64,000 bases of DNA from Janthinobacterium psychrotolerans (GCF_001677885.1 NZ_LOCQ01000060.1:62001-126000), one strand, 5' to 3'. Positions 9,849-19,116 are shown, counted from the first letter of the stretch. Numbers and translations: made by a program. Notes: a model not told the origin generated them from the letters alone.

Positions 9849-10463
9849 ATGGTCAAAGTCTACGAAATCAACGGCATCACCCCCGTCGTCCACCCGTCCG
9901 CCTATGTGCACCCGAGCGCGGTGCTGATCGGCGACGTGATCGTCGGTCCGCGCTGCTATATCGGGCCGCTGGCCTCGATCCGCGGCGACTTCGGGCGCCT
10001 GATCCTGGAAGAGGGCGCCAATCTGCAGGACACCTGCGTGATGCACGGCTTTCCCGGCTGCGACACGGTGGTCGAAGTCGACGGCCATGTGGGCCACGGC
10101 GCCGTGCTGCACGGCTGCCGCATCGGCCGCAATGCGCTGGTCGGCATGAATGCGGTGGTGATGGACAACGCCGTCATCGGCGAAGAGTCCATCGTCGCCG
10201 CCATGAGTTTCGTGAAAGCCGGCATGATCGTCGCGCCGCGCAGCATGGTGGTGGGCACCCCGGCCAAGATCATGCGCAGCCTGACTGACGACGAGATCAA
10301 ATGGAAAACCTCGGGCACCGGCCAGTACCACGAACTGGCCGTGCGCTCCATGCACACCATGCGCGAAGTCGAGGCGCTGACGCAAGTCGAAGCGAACCGC
10401 CAGCGACTCAATTTTGAATCGGCGCTGCCGCTGCATCTGCACAAGAACGCGGCTGCGCAATAA
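9849..10463 (+). CDS. paaY: PaaY, hexapeptide-repeat thioesterase/gamma-carbonic-anhydrase-like protein
   Basis: Left-handed beta-helix protein, 204 residues, of the PaaY/CaiE group. In E. coli PaaY hydrolyses toxic CoA esters that arise when ring cleavage stalls. Hexapeptide repeats run from [19 protein letters not shown] to VGTPAKIM, with metal-binding His residues in VMHGFPG and [18 protein letters not shown] precedes the ATG. It follows the ABC genes directly and precedes paaZ, so the operon continues across the transporter insertion. Confidence 0.9.
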   Translation: MVKVYEINGITPVVHPSAYVHPSAVLIGDVIVGPRCYIGPLASIRGDFGRLILEEGANLQDTCVMHGFPGCDTVVEVDGHVGHGAVLHGCRIGRNALVGMNAVVMDNAVIGEESIVAAMSFVKAGMIVAPRSMVVGTPAKIMRSLTDDEIKWKTSGTGQYHELAVRSMHTMREVEALTQVEANRQRLNFESALPLHLHKNAAAQ

Positions 10464-10483
10464 CCAATATAGGAATACGAACC

Positions 10484-12535
10484 ATGGCTCATGTTTCAAC
10501 TTTACAAAGCCTGATCGCCGGCCGCTGGCTGGGAGAATCGGCCGCCGTGCCGCTGCACAGCGCCCTGAACAACAACGTGATTTATCACACCCACGCCGAG
10601 AAGATCGATTTCGAGGAAGCCGTTACCTATGCCCGCAAGACGGGCGTGCCAGGCCTGATGGCGCTGGACTTCCAGCAGCGCGCCGCGCGCCTGAAAGCGC
10701 TGGCGCTGTACCTGGTCGACCGCAAGGAAGAGCTGTATGTGATCTCGCATTTGTCGGGCGCCACGCGCGCCGACAGCTGGGTCGATATCGAAGGCGGCAC
10801 CGGCACCCTGTTTGCCTACGCCAGCATGGGCAGCAACGAACTGCCGTCGTCGAACGTGCTGCACGAAGGCCCGGCCATCGCGCTCGGCAAGAAGGGCGGT
10901 TTCGCCGGCACCCACATCCTGGTGCCGCGCGGCGGCCTGGCCGTGCATATCAATGCCTTCAACTTCCCGATCTGGGGCCTGCTGGAAAAGTTCGCGCCGA
11001 GCTTTTTGGCCGCCATGCCCTGCATCGCCAAGCCGGCCACCGCCACCAGCTATCTGACGCAGGCCGTGGTGCGCATGATGCATGAATCGGGCTTGCTGCC
11101 CGAGGGCAGCCTGCAACTGGTGATCGGTTCCACCGGCGACCTGCTCGACCGCCTGAACGGCCAGGATGTCGTCACGTTTACCGGCTCGGCGGCCACCGCC
11201 GCCAAGCTGCGCACCAATCCGAACCTGATCGCCCAGTCGGTGCCATTCAACGGCGAAGCCGATTCGCTCAACTGCGCCATCCTGGCGCCGGACGTCACGC
11301 CGGACGACGTGGAGTTCGACCTGTTCGTCAAGGAAGTGGTACGCGAAATGACGGGCAAGTCGGGCCAGAAGTGCACGGCGATCCGCCGCGTGATCGTGCC
11401 CGATCATCTGTTGGATGCGGTCGGCGCGCGCCTGCGCGAACGCCTCGCCAAGGTGGTGGTGGGCGACCCCTCGATCGAGGGCGTGCGCATGGGGGCACTG
11501 GCTTCGAAAGAACAGCAGAATGACGTGGCCGAAAGGGTCGCCACGCTGTCCAAGGGTAACGAGGTGGTGTTCGGCGCGGCCGACGGTTTTAATCCTTTGG
11601 GCGAAGGCGCTCTTGATGGCAGCTTCTTCTCGCCAACATTGCTGATGTGCCGCAACGCGTTTGGCAACGACGCCGTGCATGACGTCGAAGCATTCGGCCC
11701 GGTCAGCACCATGATGGGCTACAGCGATATCGACGAGGCGCTGGCCTTGGCCGCGCGCGGCAAGGGTAGTTTGGTGAGCACACTGGTCACGCGCGACCCG
11801 AAACTGGCCGCGCGCGTGGTGCCGCTGGTGGCCGCCACCCATGGCCGCGTGCATATCCTGGAACGCGAAGCGTCGGTCGATTCGACCGGCCACGGTTCGC
11901 CTTTGCCGCAGCTGAAACACGGCGGCCCTGGCCGCGCCGGCGGCGGCGAGGAGCTGGGCGGCGTGCGCGCCGTGCGCCACTATCTGCAGCGCGCGGCGGT
12001 GCAGGGCTCGCCCACCATGCTGGCGGCCGTCACCGGTGAATACGTGCGTGGCGCCGCCGTCAACGAAAGCCCGATCCACCCGTTCCGCAAGCATTTCGAA
12101 GACCTGAAAACGGGCGACTCGCTGCTGACCCACCGTCGCACGGTGAGCGAAGCGGACATCGTCGCCTTTGGCGGCATCTCGGGTGACTTCTTCTATATGC
12201 ACTTCGACGAAATCGCGGCGAAGGAATCGCAGTTCGGCAAACGCATCGCCCACGGCTACTTCGTGCTGTCGGCCGCCGCCGGCCTGTTTGTCTCGCCCGG
12301 CGTCGGCCCGGTGCTGGCCAACTACGGGCTGGACAACCTGCGTTTCGTGGCGCCGGTGGCGATAGGGGACACCATCCGCGCCCGCCTGACCTGCAAGCGC
12401 AAGGTGGACCGCAACCGCAAGGACGTGTTTGGCGTCGGCCAGGGCGTGGTGGCGTGGGACGTGCAGGTCACCAACCAGAACGATGAGCTGGTGGCCAGCT
12501 ATGACATCCTGACCCTGGTCTCGAAGCGCGAGTAA
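10484..12535 (+). CDS. paaZ: PaaZ, bifunctional oxepin-CoA hydrolase / 3-oxo-5,6-dehydrosuberyl-CoA semialdehyde dehydrogenase
   Basis: Opens the oxepin-CoA ring and oxidises the resulting aldehyde. 683 residues, the expected size for the two-domain enzyme. The aldehyde dehydrogenase part has the general-base Glu258 (NGEADS) and nucleophile Cys297 (GQKCTAIRR). The C-terminal MaoC-type hydratase (from about residue 540) keeps Asp and His in [20 protein letters not shown]. It is the last visible gene of the paa operon and ends three bases from a convergent gene. Confidence 0.96.
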   Translation: MAHVSTLQSLIAGRWLGESAAVPLHSALNNNVIYHTHAEKIDFEEAVTYARKTGVPGLMALDFQQRAARLKALALYLVDRKEELYVISHLSGATRADSWVDIEGGTGTLFAYASMGSNELPSSNVLHEGPAIALGKKGGFAGTHILVPRGGLAVHINAFNFPIWGLLEKFAPSFLAAMPCIAKPATATSYLTQAVVRMMHESGLLPEGSLQLVIGSTGDLLDRLNGQDVVTFTGSAATAAKLRTNPNLIAQSVPFNGEADSLNCAILAPDVTPDDVEFDLFVKEVVREMTGKSGQKCTAIRRVIVPDHLLDAVGARLRERLAKVVVGDPSIEGVRMGALASKEQQNDVAERVATLSKGNEVVFGAADGFNPLGEGALDGSFFSPTLLMCRNAFGNDAVHDVEAFGPVSTMMGYSDIDEALALAARGKGSLVSTLVTRDPKLAARVVPLVAATHGRVHILEREASVDSTGHGSPLPQLKHGGPGRAGGGEELGGVRAVRHYLQRAAVQGSPTMLAAVTGEYVRGAAVNESPIHPFRKHFEDLKTGDSLLTHRRTVSEADIVAFGGISGDFFYMHFDEIAAKESQFGKRIAHGYFVLSAAAGLFVSPGVGPVLANYGLDNLRFVAPVAIGDTIRARLTCKRKVDRNRKDVFGVGQGVVAWDVQVTNQNDELVASYDILTLVSKRE

Positions 12536-12538
12536 GTA

Positions 12539-13789
12539 TTACAAGGCCAGGCCGAAGGGGTTATCGATGCTGTGAGCCGGTTCGGTAAACCACTTCGGTC
12601 CCGCTTGCGTCATGTAAAAATGATCCTCATGGCGGATGCCGAATTCACCGGGGATGCAGATCATCGGCTCGTTCGAAAAGCACATGCCGACGTCCAGTGG
12701 CGTAGTGTCGCTGCCGACCAGGTAAGGCCACTCGTGGATGTCGAGGCCGATGCCGTGGCCGGTGCGGTGCGGCAGGCCCGGCAGCTTGTAGCCGGGGCCA
12801 AAGCCATCTGACACCAAAGACACGCGCGCGGCGCGGTCGACGTCGCCGCAGGGCACGCCCAACTGCGCTGCCGCGAAGGCCGCCGCCTGCGCTTTCTTTT
12901 CGCTGTTCCACACGCTGCGCTGGCGCTCGCTGATGGCGCCGAACACATAGGTGCGCGTGATGTCGGAGATATAGTTCAGCACCTGGCAGCCCGTGTCGAT
13001 CAGCACCGTGTCGCCCGCCTTTAACGTCTGCACATAGTTCACGCCATGCGGATAGGCCGTCGCCTCGCCGAACAGGACGATGCAAAAGTACGAGCGGGGC
13101 GCGCCCACCTTGCGGTGCGCACGGCTGATGAATTCCTCCACTTCCACCGTCGTGATGCCTTCGTGCAGCATGCTGGCGGTGGCCACGTGCACAGCCAGCG
13201 TCATGTCCATCACGCGCTGCATCAGGGCGATTTCTGCCGGCGACTTGCGGCTGCGGCAGTGGGCGGTGACGGCGCGCGCGTTTTCCAGCGCATAGCCGGC
13301 GGCCAGCGGCTTGATGCCGTCGTAGATAAAGAAGGCGGCGCTTTCGCAGATGCCCACGCGCGGCGGTTGATCCGCGTTTTGCGCCACCCCCATGCGCGCC
13401 AGCACGTCGACGAACAGCTGGTACGGGCTTTCATGCTCTTCCCAGCAGTTGACCTTGCCCTCGATCTGCATGAAGCCCTGCAAGGTGCTTTCCTCGAACG
13501 CCGGGGCGATATATTCCAGGCTGCCGGTGGCGGGCAGGATGGCGCCCACCATGCGTTCGCTGGCATACCATTTGGTGCCCGTGAAATAGGTGAGGTTGGC
13601 GCCCGCGTTCAGGTAGATCGCGGCGATGCCGTGCTGGCGCATGAAGGACTGCGCCGTGGCGATGCGCTGCGCGTGTTCGTCCTTGCCGATGGCGGCCATG
13701 CCGGCCGTCATGTCCGACAATGTGGACAGTGCTTCCTCGATTGATTTGCCGCCGATGCCGATGCCGCCGGCGTTCATGACGCTATCCAT
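12539..13789 (-). CDS. M24-family metallopeptidase (Xaa-Pro peptidase-like)
   Basis: 416-residue pita-bread peptidase with creatinase-type N-terminal domain. The five metal ligands are visible: Asp in LIDTGCQ, Asp in YISDITRT, His in HRTGHGIGLDIHE, Glu in FSNEPM and Glu in IRHEDHF. Substrate cannot be fixed: dipeptides with proline, or an ectoine- or creatine-like compound, are possible. GGGGAG lies upstream of the ATG. The start codon is part of a 9-bp inverted repeat (see separate entry). Convergent with paaZ, 3 bases apart. Confidence 0.88.
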   Translation of the reverse strand: MDSVMNAGGIGIGGKSIEEALSTLSDMTAGMAAIGKDEHAQRIATAQSFMRQHGIAAIYLNAGANLTYFTGTKWYASERMVGAILPATGSLEYIAPAFEESTLQGFMQIEGKVNCWEEHESPYQLFVDVLARMGVAQNADQPPRVGICESAAFFIYDGIKPLAAGYALENARAVTAHCRSRKSPAEIALMQRVMDMTLAVHVATASMLHEGITTVEVEEFISRAHRKVGAPRSYFCIVLFGEATAYPHGVNYVQTLKAGDTVLIDTGCQVLNYISDITRTYVFGAISERQRSVWNSEKKAQAAAFAAAQLGVPCGDVDRAARVSLVSDGFGPGYKLPGLPHRTGHGIGLDIHEWPYLVGSDTTPLDVGMCFSNEPMICIPGEFGIRHEDHFYMTQAGPKWFTEPAHSIDNPFGLAL

Positions 13790-13825
13790 GCCTGCTCCCC
13801 AAAGATCATTCAGAAGGCAGGCATG
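13787..13825 (-). promoter_or_regulatory. Inverted repeat covering the start codon of the M24 peptidase gene
   Basis: Arms of nine bases (CATGCCTGC at 13787-13795, GCAGGCATG at 13817-13825) separated by 21 bases. In the minus-strand mRNA one arm includes the AUG, and the Shine-Dalgarno GGGGAG falls at the loop edge. The hairpin could limit initiation, or the DNA could be an operator. Seen directly; function inferred. Confidence 0.45.
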
Positions 13826-13864
13826 ATAGCAGCCGCCTCTGTGAAAGGGGCGGCGCAGAAGTCC

Positions 13865-15262
13865 TTATCTTCCCAGCTGCGTGCGTACGCGCGCGATGGC
13901 TTCACGTACCTGCCGCGGCGCGGTGCCTCCCACGTGGTCGCGCGCGGCCACGGAACCTTCCAGCGTCAGTACCTCGAACACGTCTTCGCCCGTCAATGGC
14001 GAGAAGGCGCGCAACTGCTCCAGCGACAGGTCGGCCAGGTCGCAGCCGGCGTCGACACAGGCGCGCACGGCCAGCGCCACCGCTTCATGGGCGTCGCGGA
14101 ACGGCAGGCCTTTCTTGACCAGGTAATCGGCCAGGTCGGTTGCGGTGGCGTAGCCTTGCAGGGCAGCCGCGCGCATCGCTTCCGGTTTCACCGTGATGCC
14201 GCCGGCCATGTCGGCGAAGATGCGCAGGGTGTCGATGACGGTATCGACCGTGTCGAACAGCGGTTCCTTGTCTTCCTGGTTGTCCTTGTTGTAGGCCAGC
14301 GGCTGGCCTTTCATCAGGGTCAGCAGGCCGATCAGATGGCCGTAGACGCGGCCGGTCTTGCCACGCGCCAGTTCCGGCACGTCCGGGTTTTTCTTTTGCG
14401 GCATGATCGACGAGCCGGTGCAGAAGCGGTCGGCGATATCGATAAAGCCGATGCGCGGGCTCATCCAGATCACCAGTTCTTCGGCCATGCGCGACACGTG
14501 CATCATCAAGACGGCCGAGGCGGCGCAGAACTCGATGGCGAAATCGCGGTCCGAGACGGCGTCGAGCGAGTTGTGGCAGACGTCGTCAAAGCCCAGCGTT
14601 TTGGCCACGCGCAGGCGGTCGATCGGGAAGGTGGTGCCGGCCAGTGCGGCCGCGCCCAGCGGCAGGCGGTTGACGCGCTTGCGCGTGTCGGCCATGCGCT
14701 CGGCGTCGCGGCCGAACATTTCAACGTAGGCCAGCATATGGTGGCCGAAGGTGATCGGCTGGGCCACCTGCATGTGGGTAAAGCCCGGCATGATGGTGTC
14801 GGCGTGCTGTTCGGCCAGGTCGGTCAGGGCGCCGCGCAAGGTGGCCAGCAGGGCGGTGATGTCGTCGATGGCGGAACGCACATACAGGCGGATATCGGTC
14901 GCCACCTGGTCGTTGCGCGAACGGCCCGTGTGCAATCGCTTGCCGGCGTCGCCCACCAGTTCGGTCAGGCGTTTTTCAATATTCAGATGGACGTCTTCCA
15001 GGTCCAGCAGCCATTCGAACTGGCCGGCGGCGATTTCCTGCGAGATCTGCGCCATGCCGCGCTGGATTTCAGCGTAATCGGCCGGGCTGATGATGGCTTG
15101 CGCATGCAGCATTTCCGCATGGGCCAGCGAACCTTCGATATCGAACAGCGCCAGGCGCTTGTCGAAAAATACGGATGCGGTATAGCGCTTGACGAGGTCC
15201 GAGACCGGTTCGGAAAACCGGGCCGACCAGGCTTCGCCCTTTTTGGAGAATTGATCAGTCAT
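13865..15262 (-). CDS. argH: Argininosuccinate lyase
   Basis: Last step of arginine synthesis: argininosuccinate to arginine and fumarate. 465 residues. The fumarase/lyase superfamily signature [16 protein letters not shown], the N-terminal [10 protein letters not shown] and the [13 protein letters not shown] segment identify ArgH. AAGGA lies about 11 bases before the ATG. It is transcribed with or just ahead of the M24 peptidase gene on the same strand (75-base gap). Confidence 0.97.
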   Translation of the reverse strand: MTDQFSKKGEAWSARFSEPVSDLVKRYTASVFFDKRLALFDIEGSLAHAEMLHAQAIISPADYAEIQRGMAQISQEIAAGQFEWLLDLEDVHLNIEKRLTELVGDAGKRLHTGRSRNDQVATDIRLYVRSAIDDITALLATLRGALTDLAEQHADTIMPGFTHMQVAQPITFGHHMLAYVEMFGRDAERMADTRKRVNRLPLGAAALAGTTFPIDRLRVAKTLGFDDVCHNSLDAVSDRDFAIEFCAASAVLMMHVSRMAEELVIWMSPRIGFIDIADRFCTGSSIMPQKKNPDVPELARGKTGRVYGHLIGLLTLMKGQPLAYNKDNQEDKEPLFDTVDTVIDTLRIFADMAGGITVKPEAMRAAALQGYATATDLADYLVKKGLPFRDAHEAVALAVRACVDAGCDLADLSLEQLRAFSPLTGEDVFEVLTLEGSVAARDHVGGTAPRQVREAIARVRTQLGR

Positions 15263-15423
15263 GAAAGAGGTCCTTTAGTGTACGGCGATTATAAACAAGG
15301 TTGGCCCGCATCAGGGCTTTTAGGGTGGCAGACGGCGCTGGCAGGGCAGGAAATGGGGCTTGCACGCATCAAAATGCGGCGTACAGGCGGTTTTTCCGCC
15401 ATTTCTGCGTTTTGTCGGCGCTG

Positions 15424-15515
15424 TTTGTATTCTGTGCCGCGATTTGCGCGTCTGGTCGCAATCCGGTGGCGAGCGGCGGGCGCTGCGTCTACAGTTCACT
15501 CATCGCAGCACACAA
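15424..15515 (+). promoter_or_regulatory. Conserved 92-bp upstream block, copy A
   Basis: Ungapped match to 18795-18886, 73 of 92 positions by hand count. Fully shared cores are TTTGTATTCTGT, TGGTCGCAATCCGGTGG (15453-15469) and TCATCGCAGCACACAA. It ends 23 bases before a small gene, and the other copy ends 32 bases before its paralogue. It is probably promoter plus leader; no sigma-70 hexamers can be assigned with confidence. Confidence 0.6.
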
Positions 15516-15538
15516 CCACCGATCCCAGGGAAGCTATC

Positions 15539-15727
15539 ATGACCATCGCCAAACACATCGAAGCCGTCGCCATCGCCATCATCGCCGTTGCCGCCGCCGC
15601 CAGCATGGCGACCGCTTCGGTGCCGAAAGCGGTCGCCCATGCCGATACCAGCGCCGAGGCCGTGACCACCCATGTGGTGTATGTCAGCGCCAAGCGCCTG
15701 AGCGCCGCAGAAAAAGCCGCGCTGTAA
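15539..15727 (+). CDS. Small membrane-anchored or exported peptide, copy A (62 aa)
   Basis: Unrecognised 62-residue protein. An N-terminal hydrophobic stretch (about residues 8-28, AVAIAIIAVAAAASMATASVP) could be a signal peptide or one membrane helix, followed by a short polar tail ending VYVSAKRLSAAEKAAL. AGGGAAG lies 8 bases before the ATG. A 65-residue paralogue at 18919-19116 shares the same layout, the C-terminal motif (VSA[KR]RLSA.EKAAL) and a 92-bp upstream block. Conservation of both coding and upstream DNA argues that it is a real gene. Function unknown. Confidence 0.72.
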   Translation: MTIAKHIEAVAIAIIAVAAAASMATASVPKAVAHADTSAEAVTTHVVYVSAKRLSAAEKAAL

Positions 15728-15743
15728 ATATCTCCTCACCGCG

Positions 15744-17276
15744 CTAGCGCATTTCCGCCAGCGCCCAGCGCGCCTCGCCGGCCACCCCGTGATCGGCGTC
15801 ATGGAGGCGCTGGCGCAGCACGGGGATGGCGGCGCTGGCCTGCAAGTCGCCCAGCGCATGGGCGACGCGGGCGCGCACCATGGCCTGCGGGTCGTTCAGC
15901 ATGGCGATCATCGGCGCCAGCCAGCGCGTCTGTTCCATGTCGCCCAGGGCGCCGGCCGCTTCGGCGCGTACCGGCGCATCGGGGTCGGCCAGCAGCGCCG
16001 CCACCGCCGGTGCCGTTTCGGCAAAACGCATCTCGCCCAGGGCCCAGACGGCAAGCTGGCGTACCACGGATATATCTGAGCGCAGCAGCTGCAGCAATGG
16101 CGGGATGGCGGCGCGCTGGCGGAACGATTCCACCTGCGCCGCATGGCGCAGCGAAAAATCTCCGGCGCGCATGGCGGCGGCCAGCTGGGTAAAGTTCGGG
16201 TTATCCAGCCTTTCCAGCCAGCCAATCGAATCGGGCCGCGTGCCAGCGACCGGCAGCAGGCTGTCGGGCCACAGCACGTGTTCGCCGCGCAGCTGCAGGC
16301 TGCCGATGGCGCACAGCAGCAGCAAGGTGGCCAGCGCGCCACCCCACCATTGACTTGCGGTGACCCGCCCGCGCGAGCGCCGCGCTTCGAGCAGCGCTGC
16401 GATGCGCGCGCGCAGCATGGCGCCACGGCTGGCAATCGGGTTGGCCAGCGTGCCCGCCACGGCGCCGCCGAAGGCCTGGCGCGACACCGTTAGCAGGGTA
16501 TGGGCATAGTGCGACGGCGTGGCGCCAGCGGCCAGCACGGCATCGTCGGCGGCGCATTCGGTATCGTGTTCCAGCGTGCGCAGCAGCGCATACATCAGCG
16601 GGTGCCACCAGTACAGCGCCAGCAGCACGCGCGCCACGATCAGCATCGGCCAGTCATGCGCGCGGATATGCGCCAGTTCGTGGGCCAGCACGGCGCCCGG
16701 ATCGGCGCTGCCGATGCTGTGCCTGTCAAGCACGATGACGGGATGGCGCCAGCCCCAGCTGTAGGGCGACGAGGCCGCATCCGATACCAGCATGGTGACC
16801 GGGCGGCGCAGTCCCATCGACTGGCGTAGCGTTGCCAGCGCGGCGCTCCATGCGGACGCGCTGGCTGCCTGCGCGGCAGCGGTCTCGCGGCGCAGCCGCA
16901 GCAGGTTCAGCGCAAGGCGCAGCAGGTGGCACAGCACGCCCACCGCGTAGAGCGCCAGCAGCCAGCGCCCGAGCCGAGCGGCGCGCGAGGGCAGGGAAAT
17001 GGCGTCCGCCAGGGCGGGAACGTCGGCCTGCGTCACGCTGGCCGGTATCACCAGCGGCGGGTCAAACAGGGCCGACACGGCCAGCGGCATGGGTAGCGGC
17101 AGCGGTGGCAGCGACAGCCAGAACAAGGGCATCAGCAGCAGCGCCACCAGGCCGCAGCGGGCGGCAAACACGCGCCGCGCGGCCGATGCCCGCAGCAGCA
17201 ATCGCAACAGGCACAGCAGCAACAGGACCGTCACGCCATGCTTGAGCAGAAGCTGGGCCAGATCGGTACCCGCCAT
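15744..17276 (-). CDS. BlaR1/M56-type membrane metalloprotease sensor with C-terminal HEAT repeats
   Basis: 510 residues. Four N-terminal membrane segments surround an M56 zinc protease domain with HELAHIRAHDW (His199, Glu200, His203). In BlaR1/MecR1 the protease inactivates the BlaI repressor. The usual C-terminal penicillin-binding sensor is absent. From about residue 365 to the end there are instead HEAT-like repeats (PAVAALLADPDAPVRAEAAGAL and similar), a protein-binding fold. Start overlaps the stop of the blaI-type gene (TAATG). The signal sensed is therefore probably not a beta-lactam but an interacting protein. Confidence 0.88.
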   Translation of the reverse strand: MAGTDLAQLLLKHGVTVLLLLCLLRLLLRASAARRVFAARCGLVALLLMPLFWLSLPPLPLPMPLAVSALFDPPLVIPASVTQADVPALADAISLPSRAARLGRWLLALYAVGVLCHLLRLALNLLRLRRETAAAQAASASAWSAALATLRQSMGLRRPVTMLVSDAASSPYSWGWRHPVIVLDRHSIGSADPGAVLAHELAHIRAHDWPMLIVARVLLALYWWHPLMYALLRTLEHDTECAADDAVLAAGATPSHYAHTLLTVSRQAFGGAVAGTLANPIASRGAMLRARIAALLEARRSRGRVTASQWWGGALATLLLLCAIGSLQLRGEHVLWPDSLLPVAGTRPDSIGWLERLDNPNFTQLAAAMRAGDFSLRHAAQVESFRQRAAIPPLLQLLRSDISVVRQLAVWALGEMRFAETAPAVAALLADPDAPVRAEAAGALGDMEQTRWLAPMIAMLNDPQAMVRARVAHALGDLQASAAIPVLRQRLHDADHGVAGEARWALAEMR

Positions 17277-17692
17277 TACCTGCCTTCCTTGCGCGCCTTT
17301 GCAATCATCGCTTCAAGGTCGTCGAGTTCTTCCGAACTCAGTTTGCCCGACATGCCCAGCAGGGCCGTCGCGGCGCTGGCCTTGGAGTTGTTGAAGAAGG
17401 TGCCGACCAGTTTTTTCAGGGCCGATTCGCGCACCTGCGCCTGCGGCGCCACGGCGCTGTACAGATAGCGCTGGCCATCGACCCGGTGCTGCAGCAGGCC
17501 TTTCGCCTCCAGCCTCCCCAGCATCGCGCGCACCGCCGAATTGCTCAGGTCCGGGCCCAGTGCTTGCTGCACCTGCGCCGCGGTCGCTTCCTGCAGCTGG
17601 TACACGCACTCTGCCACCTGGCGCTCGCGCGGCGCCAGGTCCTCCAGTCCCTGCGTCTCGGTGATGCCGGTCGGTGATGGGGCTTTTTTCAT
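17276..17692 (-). CDS. BlaI/MecI/CopY-family repressor
   Basis: 138-residue winged-helix repressor: LAPRERQVAECVYQL, then VQQALGPDLSNSAVRAMLGRL (recognition region) and the wing KGLLQHRVDGQRYLY, with a C-terminal dimerisation helix. The ATG at 17692 gives the usual N-terminus (MKKAPSP); a TTG further upstream is less likely. It overlaps the sensor protease gene by one base and lies 51 bases after an alpha/beta hydrolase gene on the same strand. A TACA-TT-TGTA operator upstream of the hydrolase gene suggests autoregulation of all three. Confidence 0.92.
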   Translation of the reverse strand: MKKAPSPTGITETQGLEDLAPRERQVAECVYQLQEATAAQVQQALGPDLSNSAVRAMLGRLEAKGLLQHRVDGQRYLYSAVAPQAQVRESALKKLVGTFFNNSKASAATALLGMSGKLSSEELDDLEAMIAKARKEGR

Positions 17693-17743
17693 GGTTGTTT
17701 CAACGCTTGTTCTGCTGTTCAAAGATGCGGTGCGCAAGGCTGT

Positions 17744-18652
17744 CTATTGTACGCCTGCACCAGGTTGGCCAAGGCCGGCTGTTTTCGCCCTGGCCAGGCG
17801 CGCCGCGTTCTGCGTGGCCAGTGTCGTCACCTGGTCGATCGCCGCGATCACCAGCGCCGGCTCCTGCATCTGGATGCCATGGCCGCTGCCGGACGTGAAG
17901 ACGTGCGCACCGTTGGAGAACTGGCTGATGAAGGCCGCGTGGCGCTGGCGCTTGATCTTGATGACCTCCGGGGTTTCCTGGAAAAAGTCGGAGCCAGCGC
18001 GCGCCTGCACGGAGGTGATCAGCACCGCCGGCACGTCGGGCAGCGCCGGCATGGCCGGCAATTTTCCGGCGTCGAGGATGGCCTGGATGGTTTGCAGCTC
18101 GCCCTGCCATTTGGGCGGGATGCTCGACGCGAGCATCTGCTGGTCCTGCCGCAGGCGCGCCGCATCGACACCTTTCAGGACGGCTTCCAGGCCTTCATCG
18201 GCCGGGTCGACCAACACCAGGCCGGCGACCTGCTGCGGATGGTTGGCGGCGAAATGGCGGATCAGGAAGCCGCCATACGAATGGCCGACCAGGATCAAGA
18301 GGCCTTGCACCTTGCGCTCTTCGAGCACGGCGGCCAGTTCGGCCGCGCTTTGCGCCATCGTCAGCGGCGCCGTGCGTGCCGGCGACTTGCCGTAGCCGGC
18401 GCGCGAATAGACCAGCACCGCCGCTTTTTTTGCCACTTCCGGCGCGACCTTGCGCCACACCGACTGGTCGCTGGCAAAGCCCGCCTCGAATACCACCGTA
18501 TAAGGGCCCTGGCCCGCCTGCGCCACTTGCAGCTGGTGCTGGCCGACCGTGACCATGCCATCAAAATCGGCGGCAGCAGCCGTGGCCGGGTGCGTGAAGG
18601 CGGCGGCGGACAGCAGGGCGGCCAGTGTCCAGTTGCGTGCGATTGACAGCAT
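17744..18652 (-). CDS. Exported alpha/beta hydrolase, first gene of BlaI-controlled operon
   Basis: 302 residues from the ATG at 18652 (AAGGAA just upstream; a longer frame exists but has no ribosome site). A signal peptide of about 28 residues ends in HPATAAAA. The fold has the nucleophile elbow GHSYGG, the early YSRAGYGKSP and a late His near GSGHGIQMQ. Esterase or lipase-like; not a beta-lactamase (no SxxK or metallo motif). Placement ahead of blaI- and blaR1-type genes and behind a BlaI-type operator suggests that it is the effector of the sensing system. Confidence 0.87.
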   Translation of the reverse strand: MLSIARNWTLAALLSAAAFTHPATAAAADFDGMVTVGQHQLQVAQAGQGPYTVVFEAGFASDQSVWRKVAPEVAKKAAVLVYSRAGYGKSPARTAPLTMAQSAAELAAVLEERKVQGLLILVGHSYGGFLIRHFAANHPQQVAGLVLVDPADEGLEAVLKGVDAARLRQDQQMLASSIPPKWQGELQTIQAILDAGKLPAMPALPDVPAVLITSVQARAGSDFFQETPEVIKIKRQRHAAFISQFSNGAHVFTSGSGHGIQMQEPALVIAAIDQVTTLATQNAARLARAKTAGLGQPGAGVQ

Positions 18653-18676
18653 GTGTTTTCCTTGTCGGTTGATTTG

Positions 18677-18706
18677 GCTACATTTGTAGCATGTCACATT
18701 TGTAGC
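18677..18706 (-). promoter_or_regulatory. Tandem BlaI-type operator
   Basis: Two 14-bp sites: GCTACA-TT-TGTAGC (18677-18690, perfect dyad containing TACA-NN-TGTA, the MecI/BlaI recognition motif) and GTCACA-TT-TGTAGC (18693-18706, one base off in the left half). Centres are 16 bp apart. They lie 25-54 bp upstream of the hydrolase start, where they could block the promoter of the hydrolase-blaI-blaR1 operon. Promoter hexamers are not clear. Confidence 0.8.
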
Positions 18707-18794
18707 AGGCATGGCAAGGAATAAAAGTTTGATGCGAACAGTCACAATACGGCCCCGCAAACCCCTGAGCGGCTACCGCGTTTCATCGCCACTT

Positions 18795-18886
18795 TTTGTA
18801 TTCTGTCCCGCCTTTTGCGCAGTTGGTCGCAATCCGGTGGTGCTTGCGGGGTGATCGGACTAAAGTTCAATCATCGCAGCACACAA
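18795..18886 (+). promoter_or_regulatory. Conserved 92-bp upstream block, copy B
   Basis: Second copy of the block at 15424-15515, same length without gaps, with the invariant TGGTCGCAATCCGGTGG at 18824-18840. It precedes the second small peptide gene. Same-strand copies on either side of the hydrolase-blaI-blaR1 operon make it a direct repeat. Confidence 0.6.
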
Positions 18887-18918
18887 GCCACCGAACCACT
18901 CACGCAAAGGACACCATC

Positions 18919-19116
18919 ATGAACATCGCCAAAAACATGGAAGCCATCTTCGTCGCCATCATCGCCATCGCCGCCGCCACCAGCATCGCCACCGCCTCGG
19001 TGCCGGCTTTCCGCGCCGCGCCGGCGACCATCGTTGCCAGCAGCGACACCGCCGTCATGCATACCGTGCATGTCAGCGCCAGGCGCTTGAGCGCCGAGGA
19101 AAAAGCCGCGCTGTAA
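18919..19116 (+). CDS. Small membrane-anchored or exported peptide, copy B (65 aa)
   Basis: Paralogue of the 62-residue protein at 15539-15727: same N-terminal hydrophobic segment (residues 8-28), short variable middle, same C-terminal VSARRLSAEEKAAL. AAAGGACA lies about 8 bases before the ATG. No known domain recognised. The terminal motif, together with upstream DNA conservation, is the best evidence for function. Confidence 0.72.
   Translation: MNIAKNMEAIFVAIIAIAAATSIATASVPAFRAAPATIVASSDTAVMHTVHVSARRLSAEEKAAL

Noticed and set aside
13823..15727. Long plus-strand frame opposite argH that runs into the small peptide gene
   Set aside because: Shadow of argH. Only its last 62 codons are kept, as the separate micro-gene with its own ribosome site.
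15744..18652. Beta-lactam resistance operon
   Set aside because: BlaI and M56 proteins are present, but there is no beta-lactamase and no penicillin-binding sensor domain.
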